Assembly (NCBI GenBank): GCA_963841855.1
Contig: CAWJEJ010000004.1
Span: 558,001 to 622,000 of the forward strand
Direction of reading: 5' to 3'
DNA: 64,000 bases
Origin: CAXBBB01 sp963841855
GTDB taxonomy: Bacteria; Bacteroidota; Rhodothermia; Rhodothermales; BA12
Shown in pieces: positions 8,492 through 17,154 of this stretch (position 1 is the stretch's first letter; every line of letters begins with the position of its first letter). The position numbers and the translations under genes are program-made. Under the pieces are notes generated by a model that had not been told where the DNA came from, did not search any database, and saw only the letters and a program-made list of their open reading frames with translations.

Positions 8492-9859
8492 TCACAGCGA
8501 CGAGTCGGCAATGCGTTTTTCGACTTCCTCTTGCATCAGCGCGGCGCCTTCGCGCGGCGAGAGTTGGCCGTTCATCACGAGTTGGTACGGACCACGCATG
8601 CCGTCCCAGACCTGGCGCATCTCGGGCGTGATCGGCATCGACTTGCCGACCTCGACCTGTCGCAGCGATGCCTGTAAAATCGGGTTGTCGAGCACGGCGT
8701 CCGAGCCGATCACGTCCATCCGCGTCGGGATCGTCGAGAGTTCGGTCGCCATGCGCGTTTGCATCTCGGCGTTGGTGAGGTAGACGAGCAGGTCGCGCAC
8801 GTACGGCTGCTTCCAAGCGGGCACGTTGACGTTGACGCTGTACCCTTTGCTGCTCACGACCGGCGCGCTCCACTCGCCTGTCGCGGCGACCTTGGGAATA
8901 CGCGCGATGCCATAGTCGATGCCTGCGTCGCCGTAGCCGGACCACGCCCACGGGCCATTGATGATCGCCGCCGCGCAGCCCTCTTTGAACTGCGTCTCGG
9001 CGACGTTGTAATCGACCTCGCCCGGAATCAGCCCATACTCGTCGCGCAGCTTGACGACGAAGTCGACGGCGCGTGCGGTTTGCTCGTTGTCGAGCGTCGG
9101 CGTGCCGTCTTCGGTCATCATCCATCCGCCCTGCCCCGTCAGGAACGGGACGAAGAAAAACGGCTCGGTGTAGTTCCACGTCAGGCCATAGACGCGGCGG
9201 TCGTTGTTGCGCCCACACTGCTGCGTCTGGGCGATGCGCTGCAACTCGGGAATCAACTCCTCCCACGTCTCGGGCACGCTGGGCAGTAGCGCCTTGTTGT
9301 AGACGAACGCCAGGTGGTTGCCGACCTGATCGGCGATCATCCACGGTTGATTCTGCCACCGCAGTACGCCCGTATCGTCGAACTCGGACAGATAATCGGA
9401 CGAGAGTAGACTGTCGAGTGGTAGAATCGACTCGGTCAGAGCGAGCGTCGACACGTTATCGGACGGCCCGAAGATCAGATCCGGCCCCTTGCCACCGACC
9501 GACGCAATTACGAACAGGTTGCGTAGCTCCTCGGTCTCACGGTAGAGGATGCGCACCTGCCGATCGGTGTGGTTCGCGTTGTACTCGTCGATGGTACGCT
9601 CGAAGAACGCGCGTTCGGCGCCGTCCTTTTGGTGGTCGATGCGGATCTCGACGGGATCGCCTGGGGCTGGCGGCTGCTCCTCGGCTGGCGCGCAGCCGGT
9701 CGCGAGTAGAAGCAGGGTGAGGATGAGAGGTAACCACGCCCTACTCCCCTCAACGCTGCCATTGCGAGGCCGAAGGCTGTGGCAGTTGCCTGAAACGGCC
9801 ACCGGACTGGGATATCGCCACGTCGCTGCGTTCCTCGCGACGACTAAAGGGGTGGGCAT
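8492..9859 (-). CDS. malE: Sugar-binding lipoprotein of an ABC transporter (MalE-like)
   Basis: A family 1 extracellular solute-binding protein, 455 residues as called. It would capture maltodextrins and hand them to MalF. A lipoprotein signal is seen at about residues 38-56 (RAWLPLILTLLLLATGC). The mature part starts VEIRIDHQKDGAERAFFERT and contains GKGPDLIFGPSDNVSTLA, MIADQVGNHLAFVYNKALLP and INGPWAWSGYGDAGIDYGIA, all typical of the MalE fold. The only in-frame ATG, at 9859, lies upstream of a dispersed repeat. Residues about 6-34 would thus be repeat-encoded, and the true start may be a rarer codon nearer the signal peptide. It follows the GH13 lipoprotein by 35 bases. Confidence 0.88.
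   Translation of the reverse strand: MPTPLVVARNAATWRYPSPVAVSGNCHSLRPRNGSVEGSRAWLPLILTLLLLATGCAPAEEQPPAPGDPVEIRIDHQKDGAERAFFERTIDEYNANHTDRQVRILYRETEELRNLFVIASVGGKGPDLIFGPSDNVSTLALTESILPLDSLLSSDYLSEFDDTGVLRWQNQPWMIADQVGNHLAFVYNKALLPSVPETWEELIPELQRIAQTQQCGRNNDRRVYGLTWNYTEPFFFVPFLTGQGGWMMTEDGTPTLDNEQTARAVDFVVKLRDEYGLIPGEVDYNVAETQFKEGCAAAIINGPWAWSGYGDAGIDYGIARIPKVAATGEWSAPVVSSKGYSVNVNVPAWKQPYVRDLLVYLTNAEMQTRMATELSTIPTRMDVIGSDAVLDNPILQASLRQVEVGKSMPITPEMRQVWDGMRGPYQLVMNGQLSPREGAALMQEEVEKRIADSSL
9760..9843. repeat. Dispersed imperfect palindrome, copy B (at the malE 5' end)
   Basis: Second copy of the element at 8351-8434. It starts CATTGCGAGGCCGAAGGCTG and ends ATATCGCCACGTCGCTGCG followed by TTCCTCGCGACG. 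The two ends are partly inverted relative to each other (GCGAGG near the left, CCTCGC near the right), so the RNA could fold into a long hairpin. It overlaps the only ATG-initiated reading of malE. Confidence 0.65.
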
Positions 9860-9894
9860 GGCGTTCGGGGTGAGGGTGGGCAGGCGCGGCAGCG

Positions 9895-11757
9895 TCAGAG
9901 TTGGATGACGGCGCCGGTGAGGCCGGAGAGCGAGATCTGGACGCCGCCCTCGACGATGGCGGCAGTCGTGGCACGGCGAGTAGTGGCGTAATCGCCCGTA
10001 TTGAAACGGACGCGCGGATCGTCGCTGGGGACCGACACGATGAACGCCGAGGGCTGCTCACTGCGGTTCAGGGCGATGAGGTAGCGTTTGCCCTCGTGCT
10101 CACGCTCGAACGCGAAGACCTGACCCTGCGCATGGACTTGCCGGTAGGTGCCGCGCGAAAATGCCGGATCCATCTTTCGCAAAGCGATGGCGTCTTGGAA
10201 AAAGCCGAACAGTTTGTCATCGAAGGCGACGGGATCGGGCGTGCGCGGGCGGTCGAGCGGATCGGAGGCTTCGTCGTCGTAGACCAAGTCTTCCCATACC
10301 ATCGGCTTGCGGTCGTCCGGATCGTCGGCGCCCCACATTCCGGCTTCGGTGCCATAGTAAAACATCGGCGCGCCGACGTAGGTCGCCTGGAAGAGCGTGA
10401 TCAGGCGCTGGATGTCGCGCTCGCGTGCGTTCGGGGCGCGGACGATGTACTCGGGATCGTTGCGCGGGGCGACGCGGTCGTTCCAGTCGAAGTCGAAGCG
10501 GTCCAGCGCGGCGTAGGGGCGACGCTTGGCGTTGACGATCATCGACGCTAGTCGGTCGGTGTCGTGCGAGTCCATCAGGTTCTGCATCGCCATGACCGTC
10601 GCGTCGTCGTACGGACTGCGGCGCGCGTCGAGCGTGTCGGCAAAGGCCTGGGCGCTCGTCTCGCCGTCGACCAGGAAGCCCTTGACGGGGAAGGCGAACG
10701 CGTAGTAATTCATCGTCGCCGAGAAGCCGCCTTCGGTGATGAACTCGTGCGCGTCGAGCCAGACTTCGCTGACGGTGTACGCATCGGGGTTGATCGTACG
10801 GACGTAGGCGTTCCAGTCTTGCCAGAAGCCGGTCGGCACCTCTTCGGCCACGTCCAACCGCCAGCCGTCGACGCCGTCGCTCGGGTCGCCGTCTCCGTTG
10901 GGGTCCATCCACCGGCGCGTCGCGTCGAAAACGTACTCCTTGGGCCCGGGATGGAGGTCGGTCGTGTCGGCGTTGTCGGCGAAGATGGGCAGCGTCTTGG
11001 CGCCCCACCAACCTTCGTAGTCGAACTCGATGGCTTCGGTCGCCGGGTCCTCGTAGGTGTTGACGACGTACCAGTCGGCGTAGGCGCTAGCGGCGCCCTT
11101 TTGTGCCAGATCCTCGAACGCGAAGAAATCGCGCCCGGTGTGATTCCACACGCCGTCGATGACGACGCGCAGGCCGCGCTCGTGGGCCGCGTCGAGCATC
11201 GCGAAGAACAAGCTGTCGGCCGCCGTCGTGTGCCACGTGTCGGGGTCGCTCGTCTCCTGCGCCATCAGCGCGAAATCACCTTCGGGGTCGGGGCCGAAAT
11301 GCGGGTCGATGTGGTGGAACGTGTTGCCGTCGTACTTGTGCAGCGAGCGGGCGTAGAAAACGGGGTTGAAGTAGAGCGCCGTCACGCCCAGCTCGTCGAG
11401 GTAGTCCAGCTTGTCGATCACGCCCTGGAGGTCGCCCCCGTAACGGCGGAAGAAGACCGCCGGGTCGTAGAACCCCTCGGACACGTCGCGCTCCCAATCG
11501 GTGCGGGCGTACCAGTCGCTCGTCCACGGCGTGACGGCCCAATCCTCACCCGGTACGATGGGCGTTTCCAGGCTCTCACGCGTCGGATCGTTCGACGGAT
11601 CGCCGTTGCGAAAGCGCTCGGGGAAAATCTGATACCAAACGGCGTCGACAGCCCACTCGGGAACGGTGTCGCTCGCCAGCGTGGACGGCGCCTCATCGGG
11701 CGTGTCGCATGCGGTCAAGGCGAGCAGAACGAAGAGCGAGAGCAGGCGTCGAGACAT
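9895..11757 (-). CDS. GH13 alpha-amylase-family lipoprotein (cyclomaltodextrinase/neopullulanase-like)
   Basis: A 620-residue lipoprotein (MSRRLLSLFVLLALTAC, Cys17) that would hydrolyse alpha-1,4 links of maltodextrins at the outer membrane or in the periplasm. The (beta/alpha)8 catalytic signatures are all present. Region I is DGVWNHTG (201-208), the nucleophile is D302 in GWRLDVAEE, the acid/base is E331 in SEVW, and the third carboxylate is D399 in MDSHDT. The N-terminal part (AVWYQIFPERFRNGDPSND) is typical of the neopullulanase/cyclomaltodextrinase branch. The C-terminal beta domain ends VQISLSGLTGAVIQL. It lies 42 bases after the T9SS GH13 gene and just before malE, so its products would feed the transporter. 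Exact specificity is inferred. Confidence 0.9.
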   Translation of the reverse strand: MSRRLLSLFVLLALTACDTPDEAPSTLASDTVPEWAVDAVWYQIFPERFRNGDPSNDPTRESLETPIVPGEDWAVTPWTSDWYARTDWERDVSEGFYDPAVFFRRYGGDLQGVIDKLDYLDELGVTALYFNPVFYARSLHKYDGNTFHHIDPHFGPDPEGDFALMAQETSDPDTWHTTAADSLFFAMLDAAHERGLRVVIDGVWNHTGRDFFAFEDLAQKGAASAYADWYVVNTYEDPATEAIEFDYEGWWGAKTLPIFADNADTTDLHPGPKEYVFDATRRWMDPNGDGDPSDGVDGWRLDVAEEVPTGFWQDWNAYVRTINPDAYTVSEVWLDAHEFITEGGFSATMNYYAFAFPVKGFLVDGETSAQAFADTLDARRSPYDDATVMAMQNLMDSHDTDRLASMIVNAKRRPYAALDRFDFDWNDRVAPRNDPEYIVRAPNARERDIQRLITLFQATYVGAPMFYYGTEAGMWGADDPDDRKPMVWEDLVYDDEASDPLDRPRTPDPVAFDDKLFGFFQDAIALRKMDPAFSRGTYRQVHAQGQVFAFEREHEGKRYLIALNRSEQPSAFIVSVPSDDPRVRFNTGDYATTRRATTAAIVEGGVQISLSGLTGAVIQL

Positions 11758-11799
11758 AGAGAGGTGATCTAAAGGATGCTGCCGGACTTCTCAGCTGCG

Positions 11800-14727
11800 T
11801 CAGCGGCCCGCGCGGACGAACGTGCCGGTCAAGGTAGCGTCGTCGGTCGTGAGTCGGAGGATGTAGAGACCAGACGCCAGATCGGACGCGTTCAGCGTGG
11901 CTTCGTGCGGTCCGGCGGACAGATCGGCGTCGACTACTGTAGCGACCAGTCGGCCCAGCGTGTCGAACACGTCCAGACGTGCGCTTCCCGCGCGGTCGAG
12001 CGAGAACGTCAGCCGCGACATGCCGCGAACCGGGTGCGGCGCGGGCGCGCCGAGCGTCAGCGTAGCCGAAGCCAGCGTAGTTTCGTTCGACGTTGCCGTT
12101 GCCGTGCCGACGAACGCGTCGGTGTAGACGCGGAACGTGCCCGGCGCCAGCGAGATGCCCGCGAAGAACTGATCGTAGGTGATCGTCTCGCCCGAGAAGT
12201 AGTCGTAGAGCAGGTTGGTGCATCCATCCTCAAGAGTACACGCAAAGTTGGTCGACACCACTTTCTCGGACGTGTCGAAATTGCCGATCACCCAGGCTTC
12301 GAGCGGGTCTTCGCCATCGGCGACAGGCTCGACGAGATGAAGCCACTTGCCGCCGTCGGCGCGGTTGAGATTGAAACGGACGCTGGTGTTGGGATCGGTG
12401 AAGATGCTCTGTGCTTTGCGCAGCTGCATCAGGTTGCTCCACGTGTTGTAGAGATCGCGTCCGGCCTGCGTTTCGAGATAGTCCCAGCCTTCGCCCCTGT
12501 TGTCGGTGCGCCCGCCGGGGCACTCGTCCTCTTCAGGTAGGCATTCGTCGGTTTCGGCACCATACCCCAACTCGCCCCACTGCCAGATCATTTTGGGCCC
12601 GGGAAGTGCGAAGAAGAATGCTCCGGCGGCGCCCATGCGCTGGGTAGCCGTCGCATAGTCTTTGACGCTATAGCCGTTGGGGCCCACGTTGCCGTATTCC
12701 GAGTTTTTGCGCATCAGGCGCTGCTCGTCATGATCCTCGAGAATAGCGACCGGACCGGTGTTGGCAAAGCCGCGCCCGCCCTGACCGAAGTAGGCGCCGC
12801 TGAGGTCCCAGCCGCACTGCGGACCGTTTGCATAGCCCATCGTGGCCTGGTTGTACGAGCAGATCGATTTGCTCCACACCATCATGCCGGGCTTGCCCTG
12901 ATCGCGCCCGTGGTTGACAAGGACCGTTTCTTCGTCCTGCCCACCAATGTGTTCGAGGATGATGTGTGCCTCCGCATCGACTTCCCAAATCTTGTCGGCC
13001 ATGCGCGTCAGGTTATTGACACGGCTCTGGTCGTAGCGATTCCACGCTCCTACGTCGCCGCTCTGGCGCTGCGTGAAGCCCTTGGACAGGTCGAAGCGGT
13101 AGCCATCGACGTTGTAGCGCTCAATCCAGAATGCATTGGCGCGGTCGAGCCAGTTGCGCGTGGCCTGACTGTCGTGATTGAGGTCGTTAAAGACGTTGAA
13201 CGGGTGGCGCGCGCGCTGGTTGGCGTAGGGGTTGTTGGCGGCAGGCTCGGCGCTAGGGCTGCCGGTCGCGCTCTGGTTGTAGAGCCGGATCAGCGGGCTC
13301 TGCCCTGTCGCGTGGTTATAGACGACGTCGAGGATGACGGCCATGCCGCGACAGTGCGCTTCGTCGACCATTCGCTGGAAAGAAGCAGGCGATCCGTAGT
13401 ACTTGTCGAGCGCCAGGTGGAACGACGGGTTGTAACCCCACGATTCGTTGCCGTCGAACTCACTGACGGGCATCAGTTCGATAGCCGTGACGCCTAGATC
13501 CGAAAGGTAATCGAGCGTGTCGGTGAGCGCGTCGAAACTGTGCTCGCCCAGAAAGTCGCGGATCAGCAGTTCGTAGATGACCAGTTCTTCCTGCTTGGGT
13601 CTCTCGTAGGTGCTCACGTCGCACGAGCGTGGAGTCGTGTCTGCGAACGTCGGCTTGAGCAGGCCGACGAGTTCGCTCGTTTTACCTTCGGGATATGCGG
13701 GCATGTTGGGAAACACGCTCTCGTCGATGAAGCGGTCGTTGAACGGCGACAAGACGACCTCGGAGTACGGGTCGGCGACGCGAATCAGACCGTCGACGAA
13801 GTATTGAAAGCGCGTGTTGGCGGGCACATCGGCCGCGGGAATCGTGCCCCAGAAGTAGACGTTGTCGGCGTCGATAGCGTCACGCTTGAGCAGGTAGGCA
13901 TTGTCTGCCTTCCAGTCCGAGAAATCACCGATGGCATAGACGTAGGTCTTGTACGGCGCGAACAGGCTCAGCGTGACCGAACCGTCTGCGTTGACGGTCA
14001 TGCCGTCGCGCAGGCCAGCCGGACGCGCCTGGTCCGTGACCGTCGGCGGCTTGAGGCCGATCTCGCTCGTCGCCGTGCCCCTGGCGGTCGTCGCGGTGAT
14101 CCTGAACTGAGATCCCGGTGCGACGCTGCTGGGCAGGTCGTAGCTGAAGCGGCCCGTCGCTGCGTCGTAGAAACCCAGCCCGTCGCGCACGACTCCGTTG
14201 ATCTCGAACGTCAAAGCGGTGAGTGCGCCGGTTGCGAATACGCCCGCCGACACGCGCCCGATCGCGTCACCACCGTCCTGCTCGCGCGCAAGCTGGAACA
14301 CCATCGGGTCGGCGACCACCATCTGCGAGTTGCCGTCGTTACCGACGACGACCAGGTTGAGCGGGTCGGCGATCCAGATGCCCCCATACCCCGGCGATCC
14401 GGCGGCGACGGCGTTGGTGTGGTAGTGGATCTTGTACTGATGCGTGTCGCCGATCTTGAGGCGCTGCGTATACCGATACTCGTTGCGAGAGGCATCGAAC
14501 GTCATCTCGCTCGCCGCGCCCGGGCGGATCGTGCCCGACGAGTTGGGTCCCCAGTCGTTGACGGTGCCGTTGGGCATCGTGCCCGGCGCAAACGCACGCA
14601 CGACCGGATCGATGACGGACGCGGTCAGGTCAGGCAGGAAACGAAACGTGACGTCCAGGCTGTCCTGCGCCCAGGCGGACGGAGCGACGAGCGCGAGCAG
14701 GGCAAGAGTGGCTAGAAAGCGGCGCAT
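11800..14727 (-). CDS. T9SS-exported GH13 amylase/pullulanase-like enzyme with E-set domains
   Basis: A 975-residue surface or secreted starch-degrading enzyme. The signal peptide is MRRFLATLALLALVAPSAWA. Two N-terminal immunoglobulin-like domains follow (about 25-150 and 240-340). The second, with FAPYKTYVYAIGDFSDWK, resembles CBM48. The GH13 barrel (about 380-800) has region I DVVYNH (467-472), nucleophile D546 (DGYRFDLSKG), acid/base E592 (LEHIGG) and D667 (EDHDEQ). The last 86 residues form a T9SS type A sorting domain: PAPHPVRGMSRLTFSL, ARLDVFDTLGRLVATV, then SGLYILRLTTDD. It should cut starch at the cell surface, upstream of the lipoprotein GH13 and MalE. All catalytic residues are intact. 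Whether it prefers alpha-1,4 or alpha-1,6 bonds is not settled. Confidence 0.88.
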   Translation of the reverse strand: MRRFLATLALLALVAPSAWAQDSLDVTFRFLPDLTASVIDPVVRAFAPGTMPNGTVNDWGPNSSGTIRPGAASEMTFDASRNEYRYTQRLKIGDTHQYKIHYHTNAVAAGSPGYGGIWIADPLNLVVVGNDGNSQMVVADPMVFQLAREQDGGDAIGRVSAGVFATGALTALTFEINGVVRDGLGFYDAATGRFSYDLPSSVAPGSQFRITATTARGTATSEIGLKPPTVTDQARPAGLRDGMTVNADGSVTLSLFAPYKTYVYAIGDFSDWKADNAYLLKRDAIDADNVYFWGTIPAADVPANTRFQYFVDGLIRVADPYSEVVLSPFNDRFIDESVFPNMPAYPEGKTSELVGLLKPTFADTTPRSCDVSTYERPKQEELVIYELLIRDFLGEHSFDALTDTLDYLSDLGVTAIELMPVSEFDGNESWGYNPSFHLALDKYYGSPASFQRMVDEAHCRGMAVILDVVYNHATGQSPLIRLYNQSATGSPSAEPAANNPYANQRARHPFNVFNDLNHDSQATRNWLDRANAFWIERYNVDGYRFDLSKGFTQRQSGDVGAWNRYDQSRVNNLTRMADKIWEVDAEAHIILEHIGGQDEETVLVNHGRDQGKPGMMVWSKSICSYNQATMGYANGPQCGWDLSGAYFGQGGRGFANTGPVAILEDHDEQRLMRKNSEYGNVGPNGYSVKDYATATQRMGAAGAFFFALPGPKMIWQWGELGYGAETDECLPEEDECPGGRTDNRGEGWDYLETQAGRDLYNTWSNLMQLRKAQSIFTDPNTSVRFNLNRADGGKWLHLVEPVADGEDPLEAWVIGNFDTSEKVVSTNFACTLEDGCTNLLYDYFSGETITYDQFFAGISLAPGTFRVYTDAFVGTATATSNETTLASATLTLGAPAPHPVRGMSRLTFSLDRAGSARLDVFDTLGRLVATVVDADLSAGPHEATLNASDLASGLYILRLTTDDATLTGTFVRAGR

Positions 14728-14762
14728 AGTCGGCGTCGGATAAGAGGGGAAGAGGAAGAAAT

Positions 14763-14823
14763 CCTCTGCGGGGAGAAGGCTCAGGCCACTACGACGAGCG
14801 GCGGAGCCCTTTCCGCGCAGAGG
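14763..14823 (-). terminator. Candidate hairpin between the carbohydrate-binding and GH13 genes
   Basis: A perfect 8-base inverted repeat: CCTCTGCG at 14763-14770 and CGCAGAGG at 14816-14823. Further pairing inside is possible (AAGGCTC against GAGCCCTT). It lies in the 155-base gap after the gene ending at 14883. There is no T-run, so it may be an RNA-stability or partial-termination hairpin rather than an intrinsic terminator. Confidence 0.4.
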
Positions 14824-14882
14824 CCGAGGCCCGCTCTCCCACCGAAGTGGAAGGGCGAGCCGTCGGTCTCAGGCGGTTCGGT

Positions 14883-17021
14883 TTAGCGAACGACCGTCAG
14901 CGTGCGGGTAGCCGTCTGTCCGCCCGTCGTCAGGCGATACAGGTAGGTACCGGCCGACAAACGCGAGGCGTCGAACGGCGCGCTGTACGTCGAAGCAGCC
15001 TGCATCTCGTCGACCAAGACGGCGACTTCGCGGCCCATCAGGTCATAGACCGTCAGCGTGACGTGCGCGGCCTGGTTGACCGTGTACTTGACGTTGGTCA
15101 AACCGTTGGTCGGGTTCGGCGCGCTCGACAGCAGCTCGACGACCGACGGCACCGTGCCGCCGAGATCCGAGATGGCCGTAGGCGTGGCCTGTCCCGAAGG
15201 AAGGCAACCAGCCGGGTTGAGACCCGCGTTGTCGCCCGTGGCAGCGTAGTTACACTCGTACGGAAGCGGACCCGCGTCGGGCTGAAACTCTTCAGCCGTC
15301 GTCGTGAACGTATACGCGTCCGGGAAGTCGGCAGCGTTCGACGGCACGACGTAGCGTACGCGGCGGCGTCCAAACGAGCTGGTGCCTTCGCCCGGCTCGA
15401 TGAAGTACGCACCATCGCTGCCATACTGGTACTTGTACTGGATCACCGAGTACGAATTACCCTTGACGGCGTAGGAGCCTTCGTAGACGCCGTCGCCGTC
15501 GGCGTCGGTCAGCCGAATTCCCTTCTGAACTGCGATGTTTTCGCCGTTGGTCAGGTTGATCGGAAGTCCTTGTGAGAACGACCAGATCGGATCCTCGATC
15601 TGAACGAAGACGCTGTCCGTACCCGGCACGAACGGCTGAGCAGCGGCATTGGTCGCCGACGTCATGTCGACGCGCCACGTTGCCGTGATCGTCTCGTTGG
15701 CGGGGATCACGTTGCCGGGCAGGATGCCGTTGAAGAACTGGACGCCCAGGTCCTGGTTCTGCTGTCCGCCGAAAGCGAACGTGCGGTTGGCGCCCGTCGT
15801 GTTGGACGGCTCCTCCCATCCGCTCGGCGGCACACCGGCGTAGTTGAAGCGCGTCGCGAACTGCTCATCGTTGAAGTCGACGAAGAACTTGTAGCTCAAC
15901 TCGGCTTGGGGAATGCGCGTGATGTCGACAATGCCTTCGTACTGACTCGTACCGGCCACGCGGGGCAGCAAGCACTTGTCGAGATCGCCACAGCCCCAGT
16001 CGTTGAAGCCGCCACGGACCTGGAGAGTGTCTCCGGCAGCGCGGCTGTAGAGACCGATTGCTTCGAGCGGCGACATGTCGACGGTGAAGATCACCGACCC
16101 GGCGACTGGCTCCTGGCCTGTGTTGGGGGCCTGATCCGAGTACGTCTTGTAGTAGAGCGTTGTGTCCTGAGCCGGGACTGTGAACGAGCGGTTTCCACGA
16201 CCGTCCTCATAGTTGGCGTCCGTTCCGTTGTCCTGAGCGATCACGAACTTGTAGTTCTGGACCGTCCCGGCAAGCGAAGCCGGATAGTATGCAACGCCGC
16301 TGAAGAGGTTGAAGCCTGGATCGGCGCGGTTATCGCGTTCTTGGACGAGCGTGATGTTCGAATCGCTGTTCCAGTCAAGCGGACCCGAGAGATCTCCGTT
16401 CGCGATCTTCTCGCCCTGAACATAGACGCGGTTCGTCTCCGTTCCGTTGAAGCCGTCACCGACGCCTTCTTCGGTGTCGAGGTAGACGCGGAACCAGACG
16501 GCTATGGTATCCTGCTTGACTTCCCAAGGACGCCATGCGTAGTTGTCGCCCGGGATGCTTGCGCCGCGGAAGTCGCCTCCGTTGAACTCGAAGTAGTGCA
16601 TCGTCAGCGTCGTGTCATTGGTGCCAGCGAGCAGCTGCGGGTTGGGGTCTTTCTCCCAGCCTTCGCCATAGACGTCCTGCGCCTCGGTGTTGTAGAACTT
16701 GAAGTTCATCGTGTCGTCGTCCGCCACGTCGAAGCTGATCTCCCAATAGTCGCCGCCGACGTTGACGGGCTCGAGCGTCGAGCTGTCGTTCCAGTCGATG
16801 ATCTGGTCGTTGGGAAGAGCAGTGCCGGAGCGTCCGCCGTTCTGAAGCTGACCGCGCACTTCGAAGAAGCTGCTGGCGTCGAGCGTGTCGGGGATGGTGG
16901 AGGCGTTGAGTCTGAGCGTGACCGTTCGCTGGGCCTCTGCGGTGCCGGCAAAGCCGACTCCAAGGACCGCGAGCAGCATCACGAGACGCCACCTTGTGGT
17001 AAACGTATTCATGCTGGGCAT
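14883..17021 (-). CDS. T9SS-sorted multidomain protein with starch-binding-like modules
   Basis: A 712-residue exported protein with no catalytic domain visible. The signal peptide is near RLVMLLAVLGVGFAGTAEAQ. Several beta-sandwich modules follow. One has the CBM20-like pattern (DTLQVRGGFNDWGCGDLDKC, then YEGIVDITRIPQAELSYKFF); others start VTLRLNASTIPDTL and ITATWRVDMTSATN. A Cys pair and a Gly/Asn-rich linker precede the T9SS type A sorting domain: LLSSAPNPTNGLTNVKYTVN, VTLTVYDLMGREVAVLVDE and AGTYLYRLTTGG. The position between the PorV-like barrel and the GH13 enzyme suggests a surface starch-binding protein filling the role of SusE/SusF. That role is inference; the sorting signal is certain. 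Confidence 0.78.
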   Translation of the reverse strand: MPSMNTFTTRWRLVMLLAVLGVGFAGTAEAQRTVTLRLNASTIPDTLDASSFFEVRGQLQNGGRSGTALPNDQIIDWNDSSTLEPVNVGGDYWEISFDVADDDTMNFKFYNTEAQDVYGEGWEKDPNPQLLAGTNDTTLTMHYFEFNGGDFRGASIPGDNYAWRPWEVKQDTIAVWFRVYLDTEEGVGDGFNGTETNRVYVQGEKIANGDLSGPLDWNSDSNITLVQERDNRADPGFNLFSGVAYYPASLAGTVQNYKFVIAQDNGTDANYEDGRGNRSFTVPAQDTTLYYKTYSDQAPNTGQEPVAGSVIFTVDMSPLEAIGLYSRAAGDTLQVRGGFNDWGCGDLDKCLLPRVAGTSQYEGIVDITRIPQAELSYKFFVDFNDEQFATRFNYAGVPPSGWEEPSNTTGANRTFAFGGQQNQDLGVQFFNGILPGNVIPANETITATWRVDMTSATNAAAQPFVPGTDSVFVQIEDPIWSFSQGLPINLTNGENIAVQKGIRLTDADGDGVYEGSYAVKGNSYSVIQYKYQYGSDGAYFIEPGEGTSSFGRRRVRYVVPSNAADFPDAYTFTTTAEEFQPDAGPLPYECNYAATGDNAGLNPAGCLPSGQATPTAISDLGGTVPSVVELLSSAPNPTNGLTNVKYTVNQAAHVTLTVYDLMGREVAVLVDEMQAASTYSAPFDASRLSAGTYLYRLTTGGQTATRTLTVVR

Positions 17022-17119
17022 GGGGTTGTGGGGGTTGTTGTGAGAAGTCCGAGGCGAGGATTCGCTGCAGACGTGGGTGGGGAGTGCGGGCGCGGGCGCA
17101 TGGTGCGGCGCGCCCAGAT

Positions 17120-17147
17120 GACCTCTCTCAAGTAGGGACGAGAGGTC
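17120..17147 (-). terminator. Candidate hairpin after the PorV-like gene
   Basis: A perfect 8-base stem: GACCTCTC at 17120-17127 and GAGAGGTC at 17140-17147, with a 12-base loop. It starts 7 bases past the stop of the PorV-like gene, in the 133-base gap before the next gene on the same strand. No T-run follows, so it may act as an attenuator or mRNA 3'-end stabiliser within the operon. Confidence 0.45.
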
Positions 17148-17154
17148 GCAGGTA

